Part shown: positions 35,857 to 46,825 of the stretch, in pieces
How positions within the stretch are numbered: the first letter of the stretch is position 1
Layout: each line of letters starts with the position of its first letter
Source: Salvator merianae
Taxonomy: Eukaryota > Chordata > Lepidosauria > Squamata > Teiidae
Assembly: GCA_003586115.2 (NCBI GenBank)
Contig: QVOM02000116.1
Location: 39,996,128 to 40,060,127 of the forward strand
DNA length: 64,000 nucleotides
Direction of reading: 5' to 3'
Notes under the pieces: generated by a model
Told to the model about the DNA's origin: nothing
Database searches by the model: none
The model's input: the letters and a program-made list of their open reading frames with translations, nothing else
Made by a program: the position numbers and the translations under genes

Positions 35857-36235
35857 AGGCTGCCTCCTGACAGGGTCTAAAATCTGGGAGTAGCCCAGGG
35901 CTATGTTGGGATTGCCAGATGTGTCCGTGGCAATTCCAGCATAGCTCAGGGATATAGGGGCTATATCTAGTGACATTGTTATAGTGGGGGAAAGGACTCT
36001 CAATTGACAGCTTTTCCTCTATAGTGATATTGACTTACCTGTCTGGGCGCTGCTGCCTTGAACTCCCATCTTGAAAATGGCCAACACACATATTTGGGGC
36101 CCCAAAATGGCAGATGGATAAGTGCGCATTGTGGTGTTCATGCACTTCTGGGTATTTTGCACCATCAAAATACCTGGATGTGTGTGTCATGCCATTGTGG
36201 AAGCAAGCGTCGGAGGAGGTAAGTGCCCATACTTA
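35857..36235. mobile_element. MITE-like repeat, family G, copy 2
   Basis: It starts near AGGCTGCCTCCTGACAGGG and ends near GAGGAGGTAAGTGCCCA. It shares ordered blocks with 16344-16610 (GGGATTGCCA, ATAGTGATAT, CTTACCTGTCTGG, GGTAAGTGCCCA). Ends are approximate. Confidence 0.5.
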
Positions 36236-36243
36236 TCCTGGGT

Positions 36244-36459
36244 CCCAGTCACACCTAGGTTTTAATCCAACTTTGGTCCACTTTTGATTGAAAGAATACA
36301 GCAGCAAAGTGACTAACCATTTTCTTTCCACACTATCTAACCCAAAGATGGGTTTTCTGAGTTAGATCATGATGAAGGAAAACATCTTTTTACTTCACTG
36401 ATGTGTTCTCTCAGGCTGAAAGTGGACCAAAGCTGGATTAAAACTTAGGTATGACTGGG
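36244..36459. mobile_element. MITE with about 40-bp terminal inverted repeats
   Basis: The left end CCCAGTCACACCTAGGTTTT, followed by AATCCAACTTTGGTCCACTT, is matched at the right end by the inverted AAGTGGACCAAAGCTGGATT and AAAACTTAGGTATGACTGGG. There are three or four mismatches in about 40 positions. The element is 216 bp with an AT-rich centre. The family is unknown, and it has different ends from the GCACT-type elements. No clear target duplication. Confidence 0.7.
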
Positions 36460-37111
36460 CTCCTGCACTTGTTGGGCAACAACTGATTATTCTGGAGGAG
36501 CTTTACTCCAAAATATTTCTGAATAGTAGGATTTTCGAGTGATATCTGGAGGTAGTGTCTGAGAACCATGTTGGCAAACTACTTATGCTTTATTTTGGGT
36601 TAGTAAACTTGTGTACATCTGCATTGTGCACTGGCATTTTTTAAAGGGTTGGAGCTCAGTTTGGTAAATCAGCATTGACAGAAACATAACAAAACAGTAA
36701 AACAGTTTGCTATTCAGTGTCATGGTGTGGGGTGAAATCTGATCTTCACTAACTTTGGGCATTAGAAGTGGTTTCTACCATCCTCAATTACTGTCAGAGT
36801 GGAGTCACACTGGGTTAAAGGAGATACAATATTTTTGACCTATATAGGAAGAACTAAATTTTTACTTAAAGCCATACACATGCTTTCCCAGAGGGAAATT
36901 CTCAAGACTTTGCCTTAGGCGATTAGAATGAGCTGGAGAAAGAACAGTGTAGGAAATTTAATGCTAACAATGTCAAGCTACGAATTCAGGAAAAGTAGAC
37001 ATATTGGGAACAGTTTCTTCTACGTAAGCTCTATTGGGATGTACTTGTGTGGGGTTTTTTTTTATAAGGAAAAGCTTTCAAGTGCCCTTGTTCACTTCCT
37101 TATTAGTGCAC
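36460..37111. other. Non-genic stretch
   Basis: No gene or mobile element is recognised. Confidence 0.4.
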
Positions 37112-37186
37112 TAAACCTTATTCCAAATTAGATCCCAGAATAGGGACCTGCCATCCTCATGCTAGTGCAGACTAGCAGAAAGGGCC
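37112..37186. mobile_element. PIF/Harbinger-like MITE, family A, internally deleted
   Basis: AACCTTATTCCAAATTAGAT, CCCAGAATAGGGACCTGCC and the terminus AGCAGAAAGGGCC are all family A words. The right arm is almost entirely missing, leaving about 75 bp. Confidence 0.55.
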
Positions 37187-38529
37187 TATAGTCACATAGC
37201 TAATCCTAACCAAGAGGATTCACATACTTAGTGGGACTATTTCCTCGATGTACATAGCCCATAACTTCGGCAATGAAACAACATCCATGTAGTCAACTGT
37301 ACAAGGGAGATCAGTGGTCCTTAGGTTTGTCCTATGCAGTGGTGGTTAGAAGTATATATACATCCAGAAATCTCCAGAACCAGTGCATGCTGGCTCAGTG
37401 GTGGTGCTTGAAATCCTGCTGTGGCAGCAAACCTCTCTTTGGTTCAGGAACACGGCTGATGAAAACCAGCCAAGAATTTTTCAGTTAACAGTCATGGTTT
37501 GCTGATACTACAGAGCGAGTGGAATGTGGCTGTTTGTCATGTCACTGAGGACTATGCTATGCTGTCAAAAAGAAATCACCCCCCTGCTTAAAATGACCCT
37601 TGTTTATCACTCCAAACTATGTTTGTGGTTAGAAAACCCACCTCTTGCCTTTCTAGAACAGATGGCTTGCAAGCTGGAACAGGAGAGCACCTTTTGTGAT
37701 CTTTCTGAGCAGACTCTGTAACCTTTCTATTCATACAGCCTTGGGCTTTTCTGCTCCAGCAAGGGATACAGCAACCATCCTTCCGCAGGCCAGAGTGGTA
37801 CATGGGAAATCATGCCCCCTGCTTGCACACTCTGCATTGTGAAAGTTCTACCAGTGGTCCAGGGGCCACTAGAACAGGACAGGAAGCATACAGAAGGGCA
37901 CAAGCCTCATTGTTCTGGTTTAGCAGGGGGACCCATCCAGCACCTCACCAAGTTGCACCCTTGGGGCTCCAAGGCCAGGGACTCTCCTTCCTGGCCATCA
38001 GAGCCCTCACAGCAGACTCCAAAGCTTGAGTGAGTAGCATTCCAGTAGGGGTAGTTCCAACTGGAGTGGTCTATTCCAGGTCAGTGCAGAAATGTCCCTT
38101 GTCTCTTTTATTCCTTTTGCTGCATCTACACACAATAAAAATGTGGCTCAAAAGCAGCTCAGAGATGGTAGCAGATGCAGCCTTTGTGGCAGGATCTGCA
38201 CAGGAAATGGGGAAATGCTACCACTATCCTGCCTCCCCTTTTTGCATCAACAAAGCAGTGCTACAGTTGTAGCATAATTAGTAATGTGAAAGGGAGGCTG
38301 CTAATTGCATGTCTTGGCTCCCTGCTGTCAATTGTAAAGACAGATCATTGGAATTGATAGTGGGGAGAATGATTTGAAGAGCTCTTTAAACCACTCTGCT
38401 GCTAATACGTCATAATGATGCACATGGCCGCATGACAGTAGAACAGGCTGACATCCATGCAAATACTTCACTCTTCCTCCCGTTTGAATGCTCAAGAAGG
38501 ACAAAGTCAGATTAGCAAAAATAACTAAA
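37187..38529. other. Non-genic stretch with MITE-like fragments
   Basis: No gene is recognised. At 38030-38098, GTAGCATTCCAGTAGGGGTA, CCAACTGGAGTGGTCTATTC and GTGCAGAAATGTCCC resemble the split MITE at 25335-25622. This suggests another degraded copy whose left end cannot be fixed. Confidence 0.4.
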
Positions 38530-39146
38530 AATTCACCAGATCATTGATGGCATGGTTGCCAGGAGAAAGAAACCTTCAAACACATGTGGTGGAACTGTCA
38601 AAAAATTAAATAATTCTAGGTACGGATTAAAAATGAGGTTCAGAAATTATTAGGAATCCAATTGGAACTCAAACCAATATTAGGATTTTTATTTACAGGA
38701 GAAGACAAGAAAGTACAATAATAATAATAATTAAATTGATGATAAGCTCAACACAATTGATAATAACACATCACAGAAGACTGCAGAACATATTACAATA
38801 AGAGCTTGGAATTACAAAGTATCAGAAACGCTTATGGATCAATACGTATGATATAAACATTATAAAATTTTGGGAAGATATAACAGTGATATGTTCTGGT
38901 TGGTTTGGAATCCAGCACTTCAATCAACAGAAAAAAAATAATACTTCATAGCATACTATCAGATCTGTTGTAAACTGGATTAACAAATGTAAAATTAAAT
39001 TGTAAGAATTGTAGTATATATATAACTGCATGTATGGGTTTTTCCTCTAGATAATTATCTGCTTATTTGTAAATCTGAATGTATTGTTATTTGCTAAATG
39101 CAGATTTTATGTAAATAGTCTTACCTAAAAAAAAAAGAAAAACATA
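38530..39146 (+). mobile_element. L1 LINE 3' fragment with poly-A tail
   Basis: Translation from about 38563 gives EKETFKHMWWNCQKIK, a stop, then VRIKNEVQKLLGIQLELKP and LGFLFTGE. This is the C-terminal segment of L1 ORF2 (the HMWWxC block followed by an IQ/ELKP block). Several stops and small shifts make it non-functional. An AT-rich UTR follows, then an A-rich tail at 39126-39146. The copy is 5' truncated and old. Confidence 0.6.
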
Positions 39147-40040
39147 CAAGAATTATGTGTTGCGCAGATATTGTGCACTCACTGTCATTCAGAGCACTAT
39201 AAGGGTGCTGTGCAAATCCTGTCTGTGAAAATCCTCTGGCTATTCCCACCAACAAGCTATTCTGCTCGCCCTAGACCCCACATCGTCCAGTGCACACACT
39301 CATTATGATTATTTTGAGAGATCTTTCCCGTTTATCTTGTGTGAAATCTCTGCAGTTCAGTCAGTAAAAGATATACAAATAATAAGGGTGTGACTTGCTT
39401 TTTTCTTCCTGTGATCTTTGCAGAATAAGCAAGGGACACATATTTTCCTTGGATTACCTTTCTGTAACTCATCAGTCAGGGTTTGCGAACATTGAAGGCT
39501 AATTGTCAAATTCACATGAATGATGGCTTATACGGTATTCTACATTCTATTGGTTCACATATTTAATGAATTATGGCAGCTAAGTCTTTCTGGGTATTGA
39601 ATGCATTTATTAAAATAAGCTGTTCATGAACATTCTGAAAAGTAGACAAAAAAGCACAACTAGTCCAATAAATTATTCATGGTGTAAGCCATTATTAGTC
39701 AAGTTCTACTGCCACCCTAGCCTTGTGCTGTAGATTATACTTTCACCATATGGAGAAATAAAATGCATTCTAATTTGTTTTCTAATAAGTACTAATTAGT
39801 TTAGGCCTTTGAGAGATCTGTGAGGAAATAATGCTTGTCCTTATAGCCTTCCAAATAAAATCCTCACACTGCAGTTGGTAAGAATCTCATACTGCTTTCC
39901 TATTGTAGCCCCTAAGAAGAAATTGAACTAATCCCTCATGTAGATTGCAGTGAAGAATTAAGCTGAGCACGACATATTGAATTAAGTCATTTGAAACAGG
40001 GTACTTGCTACTTTTCTTTCTTTGCTTTACTAATGTCTTA
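39147..40040. other. Non-genic AT-rich stretch
   Basis: No gene or repeat is recognised. Confidence 0.4.
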
Positions 40041-40378
40041 GGCACTTTCTGCACAAGATATTGCCCCATGCTAGGAAAGGGTCCAGGGGCTCTCCTCTGT
40101 ATACTGGTGCAGGATAGGTGAAGCTCCACCCCCTCTTATCATGCTCCATCTGCACAATGGTGCACTAGACTGGTTTACTGGTAGAGGTCAACACTGACAG
40201 TGGCTTACTGGTAGACCTTGACATCAGCAGCCTTCAGAACTGGAGGTGGGGGCTGTCCCACTGCGGATGGCCCTGTTCTGTACCAGCGGCAACCAGTTCC
40301 AACCTGGGATGAGTTGCTAATTGTAGGCCAAGATGTCTACCCTGGCCTGGGATAACACAGATAAGTGCACAAAAAGGG
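40041..40378. mobile_element. PIF/Harbinger-like MITE, family J, copy 2
   Basis: It begins GGCACTTTCTGCACAAGAT and ends AGATAAGTGCACAAAAAGGG. It shares interior blocks with 27847-28389 (ATGCTCCATCTGCACA, GGCCCTGTTCT, CCAACCTGGGATGAG). It is flanked by TTA on the left and TAA on the right, which does not allow a firm duplication call. Confidence 0.55.
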
Positions 40379-40733
40379 TAAGGTAGGGACAAGAGAGAAG
40401 TCCACCAGAGTGAATGTCAGAACTTTCTGATGTTGAGAAAGGTTGGAGAAATAAATAACTTTTCTTCCATATTATTCACAATGAGCAGACTTAATTGCCA
40501 TGTCATTTTCCCACTAGCCAGGTCCACGAAATGTCTTGCTGTGCTCTGCTACCATCCAAGATAATTTTGTCATGATTGAAAAAGACTTGAATATATATGT
40601 GTTGTATTTATGTTATGATAAAATAGTTAAGTTTAACATTGGGTTAAGGGAAGCTAGGGCAATCTTTTAACTTGTATTTATTGGGGAGGGGTTTGAGAAA
40701 GGAGGAGGAGGGTAAGTATAGTTGGGGATAAAT

Positions 40734-40762
40734 ACGTGTGTGCGTGTGTGCGCGCGCGCATG
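40734..40762. repeat. Alternating purine-pyrimidine tract (TG)n(CG)n
   Basis: CGTGTGTGCGTGTGTGCGCG followed by CGCGCATGT. Alternating tracts of this kind can adopt Z-DNA. An L1-like AT-rich tail follows at about 40780-40830 but is too weak to call. Confidence 0.85.
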
Positions 40763-40929
40763 TACTGTAAATGTTTGTATCTTTTTTATTTTGAAAAGTT
40801 GTGTCAAACGTTAAATAAAAAGAAAAGATTGGAAGAAGATGATAATTGTTAAAGGATAAAAGCCAATGTACATTTGTATACAATGATGTACAAAGTAAAC
40901 TGCAATGATTATTGTGTAATAAAAAATTC

Positions 40930-41974
40930 ATAACAAAAAAGGGTCTTGGTGCTCATGTTGATCTATGTCCTGAATGCAGCAACATGTATACAGCTTCCCA
41001 AAGAGCAGCAGTATGTTGCATACAATGGAGGTTTTTAAAATATGTTTATCTTGCAAAGTACATTGAGCTTTAGCAAATGGTTTTCAGCCAGCTGAAAAGC
41101 AAGTAATGGCTCTTCATCAGAAACACAAGGAAGACCACTTCTGCACCCATGGTGAAGGGCCTGCTGCACGGGCTGCATGTCCTGGCCTGTGCAAACTTCA
41201 AGGCTGTGGAATGAAGTTCCAGAGTGTCAGTGCTTCCATCTGGATCCATGGCAAGAAGTCCCTGAAATAGGTCTGGGAGCAAGCCATTTTTGGCAGTTCA
41301 TGTCGAGGACCTGCTGGTGTGAACCAGGCCCACGCTGCATTTTGCAGAGTAGTTCTTACTGCTCTGAAGGAGATTGCTCCCAGCATGTATTTGGCACTCA
41401 GAGTGGCCTGGGTGCTGATAACATGCAGACACCACATGCCAAAAAAGCATCTGGTCCTTTTTTGGGACACAGTGACATCTGATCACCACACATTCAGAGT
41501 CCTTCTGCCACAGATCAAAGGGAATACGCGGATACTGGCAAACTTTTACAAGAAAGTTTGAATCAGGAATCCCATCTAAGTTCAAGAAAGACATATGCAT
41601 CTTTTGTGTCTAGTTGCCTCTACTGCTGTCTGATGGTTTGTCATTGAAATAAAGCTTCTTGGCTCAGGTTTTTGCCAGAACAACGAGGATTCATTTATTA
41701 GCCTGGTGCTCTGGCAAATGATGTCATTGCTTCTGCCTTGAACAATGTTCCAGATGCATAACACAGGTTATTGATTTCTAAGATGCGAGCCTTCTCAGAA
41801 GTCACATTTTTTACCTTAAAATGGGGTCTCCAACAAGCCTTAATCCTAGAGTGGTGGGTGCTAGCTAACAGCTTATTTAATGCTGGAAAGAACATTTTGT
41901 TCATGCTCACAAGGACATTATTTATGACATCTCTGTAAAAAATTGACTGCTTTAATAACAGAGGATAATCTATG
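40930..41974. other. Non-genic stretch
   Basis: Overlapping short frames on both strands around 41177-41600 show no recognisable domain. No complete repeat could be delimited. Confidence 0.35.
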
Positions 41975-42075
41975 GCAGAGATGGCCAAAGGATGTTGCTG
42001 AATTACAACTCCCATGAAATCCAGCCAGTTTAGTCAATGACAAAGAATATGGGGAGTTGAATCTGGAGGGCTATC
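41975..42075. repeat. Palindromic repeat, family K
   Basis: GCTGAATTACAACTCCCATG, then GGGGAGTTGAATCTGGAGGG. The arms are inverted relatives. This matches the very common reptile element with ACTACAACTCCCAT and ATCTGGAGGGC words. Confidence 0.55.
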
Positions 42076-42090
42076 CTTCAACCAGTCTTG

Positions 42091-42557
42091 GGGCCTTTTT
42101 GCACTTTTCACCAGTGCTTTTCACGCTCACTATTGAAGTGTGCCTGCATTGTGCAGAGGCCCTCACGATCAGAAGCAGACTATAGCTGCTCCCAATCAAT
42201 ACTAGCTGTGAAGCACAAAATCATGTTCCACGGCTGTACTGGGAGTAGCTAGACTGCTTCCAGTATGCAGCATTTGCACCATTTTCTGGGTGCAAATGCT
42301 GCATGGCATGGCTGCAGTTGCACAGTTGCATAGTGCAACTATGCAGTCACACTGTGTCCCAGGTTGCCCTGGCAGTGCCTGGAAGTTTCCCTGGCCACTA
42401 TCATTGCACAAGCAGTTAGCATTCACACTGTAAGTGCTGGAAGTGTGTTTCTGGGTTGTTCCAGCCCTCAGTGCAAATGGCTTTCACACTGCGGGGTCTG
42501 TTCTGCTGTGGAATGTTCGCTTGAGAACATTCCACAGTGGAAAAGGTGAAAAGGCCC
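42091..42557. mobile_element. PIF/Harbinger-like MITE, family F, copy 2
   Basis: It begins GGGCCTTTTTGCACTTTTCA and ends AAAGGTGAAAAGGCCC. A very strong hairpin lies just inside the right end: CTGTGGAATGTTCGC with GAGAACATTCCACAG (about 42504-42538). The interior also has inverted GCATTTGCACC / GGTGCAAATGC. It shares interior blocks with 34196-34655. No clean 3-bp duplication is seen. Confidence 0.6.
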
Positions 42558-42892
42558 CAGATCCATGGAAACGTGGTGAAAGCAAAAATATTATGAAGTA
42601 TTCAGAACAGCCTCATGAAACAGCTGGGGATTTGGCAGGAAAGAAGAGGTCAAGAAAGTCAAGATGGTTGATGAAAGAATAAGACATATAACAAGCAAAA
42701 CTAAAACAGTATCTTAAAAAGCCAAATGGCAGAAGAATAACTTATGGAGCACAAAAAGCAAGAGTAGGGTACAGATCATAAACTGGAAAGAATGAGGCTG
42801 ACAACTGTTACTTATTATTTAGAAATAAATAAATATCAATGAAGTGATGAAAGCCAAATTATGGGTGATATTTAAAGTGACTCTGCCATTTA

Positions 42893-43025
42893 GACCCTTT
42901 CTGCACTGGGCCTTATTCTGTATTATATCCCAGAATATGAACTTGCTGTAGTCTACATCGGCATGTAGATGGTGGGTCTCTATTCCAGAATATAATCTGG
43001 AATAAAGCCCAGTGCAGAAAGGGCC
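42893..43025. mobile_element. PIF/Harbinger-like MITE, family A, short copy
   Basis: It begins GACCCTTTCTGCACTGGGCC and ends GCCCAGTGCAGAAAGGGCC, inverted over about 19 bases with one mismatch. Arms carry TATTATATCCCAGAATATG and CCAGAATATAATCTGGAATA. The centre is deleted relative to the 180-bp copies. TTTA precedes and TAAA follows. Confidence 0.7.
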
Positions 43026-43245
43026 TAAACTTCATATATTTATAATGCAAATTTATTCAGTATTGTGTGAACAGAGGACAGTAAAGCTACTATTTGTATT
43101 ATGATAGAAGTGCATATTTTGTCATGTTTTGCATTTAGTTTTTTAATTACAATCATCGTGTATTTCCAGGTACCACATTTGCCTAGGTTTAACCATAACT
43201 ATGTTGCCACACTATTTTGCAGTGTACCTGGTCCGAAAGATTCTG

Positions 43246-44822
43246 AAAGCTCAAAAATTGGTTAACTTTGAGCCTATTAAATGAATTCAAGTCTCCAGGT
43301 CCAGATGAATTACATCCTAGGGTGCTGAAGGAATTATCTGATATAATTGCTGAACCACTCTCTGTGATATTTGAAAACTCATGGAAAACAGGAGAAGTCC
43401 CAGAAGATTGGAGAAGGGCGAATGTTGTACCTATCTTTAAAAAAGGAAAGAAGGCTGACCCAGGCAACTACAGGCCTGTGAGCCTGACTTCAATACCAGG
43501 CAAGATCCTTGAACAAATCATTAAACAGCATATATGGGAACACTTGGATGGGAATGCAGTAATTAACCAGAGCCAACATGGATTTGTAACAAGCAAGTCA
43601 TGCCAGACTAATCTCATTTCCTTTTATGACAAAATTACTGGATGGATCGATCAAGGAAAGGCTGTGGACATAGTATATCTTGACTTTAGCAAAGCATTTG
43701 ACAAGGTGTCTCATACTATACTTATTGAAAAAATGATCAAATATGGAATTGACAGGACAACTGTTAGGTGGATTCATAACTGGCTTAGTGGTCGTACTCA
43801 AAGAGTGGTCATAAATGGCTTCACATCCGACTGGAAGACTGTCTCGAGTGGGGTACCGCAAGGCTCCGTCTTGGGCCCATTGCTGTTCAACATTTTTATA
43901 AACGATCTGGATGAAGGTGTTGAGGGGACGCTGATCAAATTTGCAGATGACACAAAGCTAGGGGGGGTTGCTAACACTAGGGAGGAGAAGGAGAGGATTC
44001 AAAAGGATTTGAACAAGCTTGAACAGTGGGCAGAAACTAACAGAATGACATTTAACAGGGAGAAATGCAAAGTTTTACATCTAGGTAAGAAAAATGACAA
44101 TATCCAATACAGAATGGGAGGAATCTCGCTGAGCAGCAGCACATGTGAAAAGGATCTGGGTGTACTAGTAGATCATAGATTAAACATGAGTCAACAGTGT
44201 GACGCAGCTGCAAAAAAGGCAAACACCATCCTGGGCTGTATCAAGAGGAGTATAGAGTCTAGATCACGAGACGTAATTGTCCCACTTTACTCTTCCTTGG
44301 TCAGACCTCATCTGGAGTATTGTGTCCAGTTCTGGGCGCCCCAGTTTAAAAGGGACATTGACAAACTGGAACAAGTTCAGAGAAGGGCGACCAAAATGGT
44401 GAGCGGTCTGCAAACCATGTCCTACGAGGAACGGTTAAAGGACCTAGGAATGTTTAGCCTACAGAAGAGAAGACTGAGAGGAGATATGATAGCTGTTTTC
44501 AAATATCTCAAGGGCTGTCACAGTGCAGAAGGATTGGCCCTATTCTCAGTTGCACAAGAAGGAAGGACTAGAAACAATGGGATGAAACTTCAAGGGAGTA
44601 GATACAGGCTAGATATTAGGAAAAATTTTCTGACCGTAAGGGCAATCAGTCACTGGAACAGGTTACCACAGGAGGTGGTGGGCTCTCCTTCACTGGAGAT
44701 CTTCAAGGAAAGGCTGGACAGATATCTGTCTAGGATGGTGTAGTGAATCCTGCATTGAGCAGGGGGTTGGACTCGATGACCCTGGAGGTCCCTTCCAACT
44801 CTATGATTCTATGATTCTATGA
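43246..44822 (+). mobile_element. CR1 LINE, 5'-truncated, intact reverse transcriptase frame
   Basis: This element holds the 3' two thirds of CR1 ORF2, a short UTR (GGGGGTTGGACTCGATGACC, CTGGAGGTCCCTTCCAACTC) and an ATTCTATG repeat tail ending at 44822. The UTR and tail are the standard sauropsid CR1 terminus. The N-terminal endonuclease and the start of the reverse transcriptase are missing, as expected from incomplete reverse transcription. The frame has no internal stop, and the copy at 49206-49700 differs from it by only four residues in 115. The insertion is therefore recent and the subfamily recently active. The exact 5' junction is not certain. Confidence 0.9.
43268..44743 (+). CDS. 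CR1 ORF2 reverse transcriptase, C-terminal 491 codons
   Basis: This is the non-LTR reverse transcriptase domain that copies CR1 RNA at a nicked target. The motifs seen, numbered from the first codon of the open frame, are NYRPVSLTSIPGKILE (67-82), the catalytic YLDFSKAFDKVSH (137-149), GVPQGSVLGPLLFNIFINDL (195-214) and the catalytic FADD (225-228). A C-terminal region follows with HLEYCVQFWAP and WNRLPQEVV. All catalytic aspartates are present. The frame is open upstream only to 43247, where a TGA occurs. The first codon here is TTG inside the element, so there is no true start. The endonuclease domain is absent. The protein is a truncated gene copy and is unlikely to be made as a functional product, but the preserved frame is unusual for a truncated LINE. 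Confidence 0.85.
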   Translation: MSLLNEFKSPGPDELHPRVLKELSDIIAEPLSVIFENSWKTGEVPEDWRRANVVPIFKKGKKADPGNYRPVSLTSIPGKILEQIIKQHIWEHLDGNAVINQSQHGFVTSKSCQTNLISFYDKITGWIDQGKAVDIVYLDFSKAFDKVSHTILIEKMIKYGIDRTTVRWIHNWLSGRTQRVVINGFTSDWKTVSSGVPQGSVLGPLLFNIFINDLDEGVEGTLIKFADDTKLGGVANTREEKERIQKDLNKLEQWAETNRMTFNREKCKVLHLGKKNDNIQYRMGGISLSSSTCEKDLGVLVDHRLNMSQQCDAAAKKANTILGCIKRSIESRSRDVIVPLYSSLVRPHLEYCVQFWAPQFKRDIDKLEQVQRRATKMVSGLQTMSYEERLKDLGMFSLQKRRLRGDMIAVFKYLKGCHSAEGLALFSVAQEGRTRNNGMKLQGSRYRLDIRKNFLTVRAISHWNRLPQEVVGSPSLEIFKERLDRYLSRMV

Positions 44823-45019
44823 TCTACGCTCAGCCATTTGGAGAGGGTAACTGATCTAGGTACACCTAGCCATCTTGTGAGTCTATTTAAATGGTTTCTT
44901 GGCTGATTTTGGGGCTCCAGCAGCACTGTGCATCCTGCATAAAGTCCAAACAGAAGCTGTTTGTGACTATGGACTAGCTCAATCGATTTGGATTCTGCAG
45001 ATGCAATTCTGTTGTCATT

Positions 45020-45606
45020 GGGCCTTTTCGCACTGTAGCGGTAGACCGTTCTTGTCTGTTCGCTGGAACGGAGCTTTCGCACTGCCGCGGCCGCGCGCCT
45101 CACCCGATCCCAACTGCTCAATACCTGATTCGAACCCAAAGCTGGATAAGGCTAGACAACAAAAAAGATGTCTTCATCCCGACCTGCGCGATGGAGCGAA
45201 GATTGGGCATGGTGCTTTCGCACTGTTTGCCTCGGCGTCAGGCGTGGCTGGCGCGGCTACGCATGCGCAGTCCGCTGCTTCGCATCCGGGGTGCGAAGTT
45301 TTTGTACCCCGCTCCGCTGCTTCGTAACCCGGTACGATACTTCGTACCCGGGATAGCCCTTTGGGCTTGGCCGCCGAGCTGCCGTTACGAAGCCGGCTTC
45401 GTAACCAGCCCTCTGGGTACGAAGTGGGTGCGAAGGTGTGAAGTGGGTACCGAACTAGTGGCTGCCATTCGCACTGTTCCCTCTGCTAGTCGGCTTCGGG
45501 TTCGTTCCTCTGGCCGGGAGTGCGAATGGCACCGAGCGTTCCCCAACCTCTCCAGTTCGAAGCCGACTACTGGGAACGGTCTACCAGGCTCAGTGCGAAA
45601 AGGCCC
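45020..45606. mobile_element. CpG-rich PIF/Harbinger-like MITE, family B, with ATT duplication
   Basis: It begins GGGCCTTTTCGCACTGTAGC, then GGTAGACCGTTCTTG. It ends ACGGTCTACC, then AGGCTCAGTGCGAAAAGGCCC. ATT lies on both sides (45017-45019, 45607-45609). Inside, the terminal word TTCGCACTG recurs at about 45069, 45217 and 45469. CTTCGTA and TACGAAG words recur in both orientations between 45290 and 45440. The element is far richer in CpG than its flanks, which suggests recent insertion or escape from methylation-driven decay. The open frames crossing it (for example 45191-45778) run out of the element and are not genes. Confidence 0.75.
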
Positions 45607-45609
45607 ATT

Positions 45610-46518
45610 CAAATCAAGCGAGCCTGAGAGCTGGAAATCTTGTAGCCATTTCAAGGTGTCCTTTCACTCACCCCACGGCAGTAGTGGGGGTTTTAAGGTA
45701 GTTTGGGGTGGGGGGAGGTATAAACCCTCTAGGGTTGAGCTTTGGTCACCCTCAATGCAAACCATAAACTTGGATTAAATCTCTGATCCACATTCAGCAG
45801 TCCTTTGACTTCTGTGTTTTTAAAGAACTTGCTTTCAGGTATGAATGAGTGAAGCTCTGTTTGCAGCAGCAAAATGGTGGTAAACCCACATACAGTATTT
45901 ACACACAGTATTTGCTGCTGCTGAACAGCTGATTTTCATGTGTGGAAGTAATAGGGGGCATTAAAGCCATCTCTTCACTGATTCCCTTCAAATTTGCAAC
46001 TTTTAGAATTCACAGTGTTTTTTTTCCTGAAAACTAACCACATAAAAATCAACAGAGACTGTATTTATAAGGAAATTGCTGATCACATGAGTTTATTCCA
46101 GTTTTCCTCAAGCCTCCTCTATCTCTAGAGAACTATCTATATTGGCCACATGGGAAACAGCATGAAAATGTGCCTATATGTACTTTCTCCAAAATGATGT
46201 CCTACATTTTTTTGTTGCACTTCAGTGTTTTCCATCATCCCAATGTTTTCCATTGTGCCTGGAGGTGTGCAGAGCAAGGCAGCCCAAAGGAAGAGGCTAT
46301 GAAGCTGAAATTTCATGCAATTGTACGTGAAAGTTGGCCTCAATAAACATAGATAATCTTGTACATGTTAGCAAAGAAAGGGAGATAGGAGTCAAGGCCT
46401 GAGCTGCTGGCTATGGTTGAGCATTGCCCGCATGCCCTAGTGGCCCAGCTGCCCCTACATCACTCCTGTTCTTTCGCATATGGACTTGCAAAGGAGATAC
46501 AATTTTCCAAACAGGACA
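45610..46518. other. Non-genic stretch
   Basis: No gene or clear repeat is recognised. Confidence 0.4.
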
Positions 46519-46615
46519 CTAAAGATGCACAAATTTGTTTCATGTTCGTTTGGTTCAAATCTAGTTGTATAGTTCAACCTGGTTTGATTCAAACTGGACT
46601 ACCCCCTGTTTGATA
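46519..46615 (+). mobile_element. DNA-transposon relic, family H fragment
   Basis: TAAAGATGCACAAATTTGTT and then TTCGTTTGGTTCAAATC match the family H left end (GATGTGCACGAA type) and its TTCAAA-rich interior. Confidence 0.45.
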
Positions 46616-46679
46616 GGAGTGGCAGAGGGCTGTACAGGGTGACAACGAGGGAGCAGCAGGGGTAGCATGGTGGTGGTGG

Positions 46680-46825
46680 GGAGTGCAGGACCTGTCCCAG
46701 AACAGACTGTCCAAGTGTGGATGTCCTTTTTCTGCATCAGTGGGACCGCTCCAGCTAGGAATGTTTTTTATTGGAGACATCCCAGCTGGAGCGCTCCAGC
46801 CACCACTAGCAAAGACCATGCTGTG
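46680..46825. mobile_element. MITE-like fragment with CCAGCTGGAGCG arms
   Basis: GACCGCTCCAGCTAGGAATG and the inverted CCAGCTGGAGCGCTCCAGC flank a central TTTTTTATTGG. The sequence TGTCCAAGTGTGGATGTCC resembles 25321-25345 (TGTCCAAGTGTGGACAAC). Termini are not clear. Confidence 0.4.

Noticed and set aside
45191..45778. 195-codon plus-strand open frame
   Set aside because: It lies mostly inside a CpG-rich MITE and runs out through its right end. High GC makes long frames by chance, and there is no domain or matching frame in the second copy at 53955.
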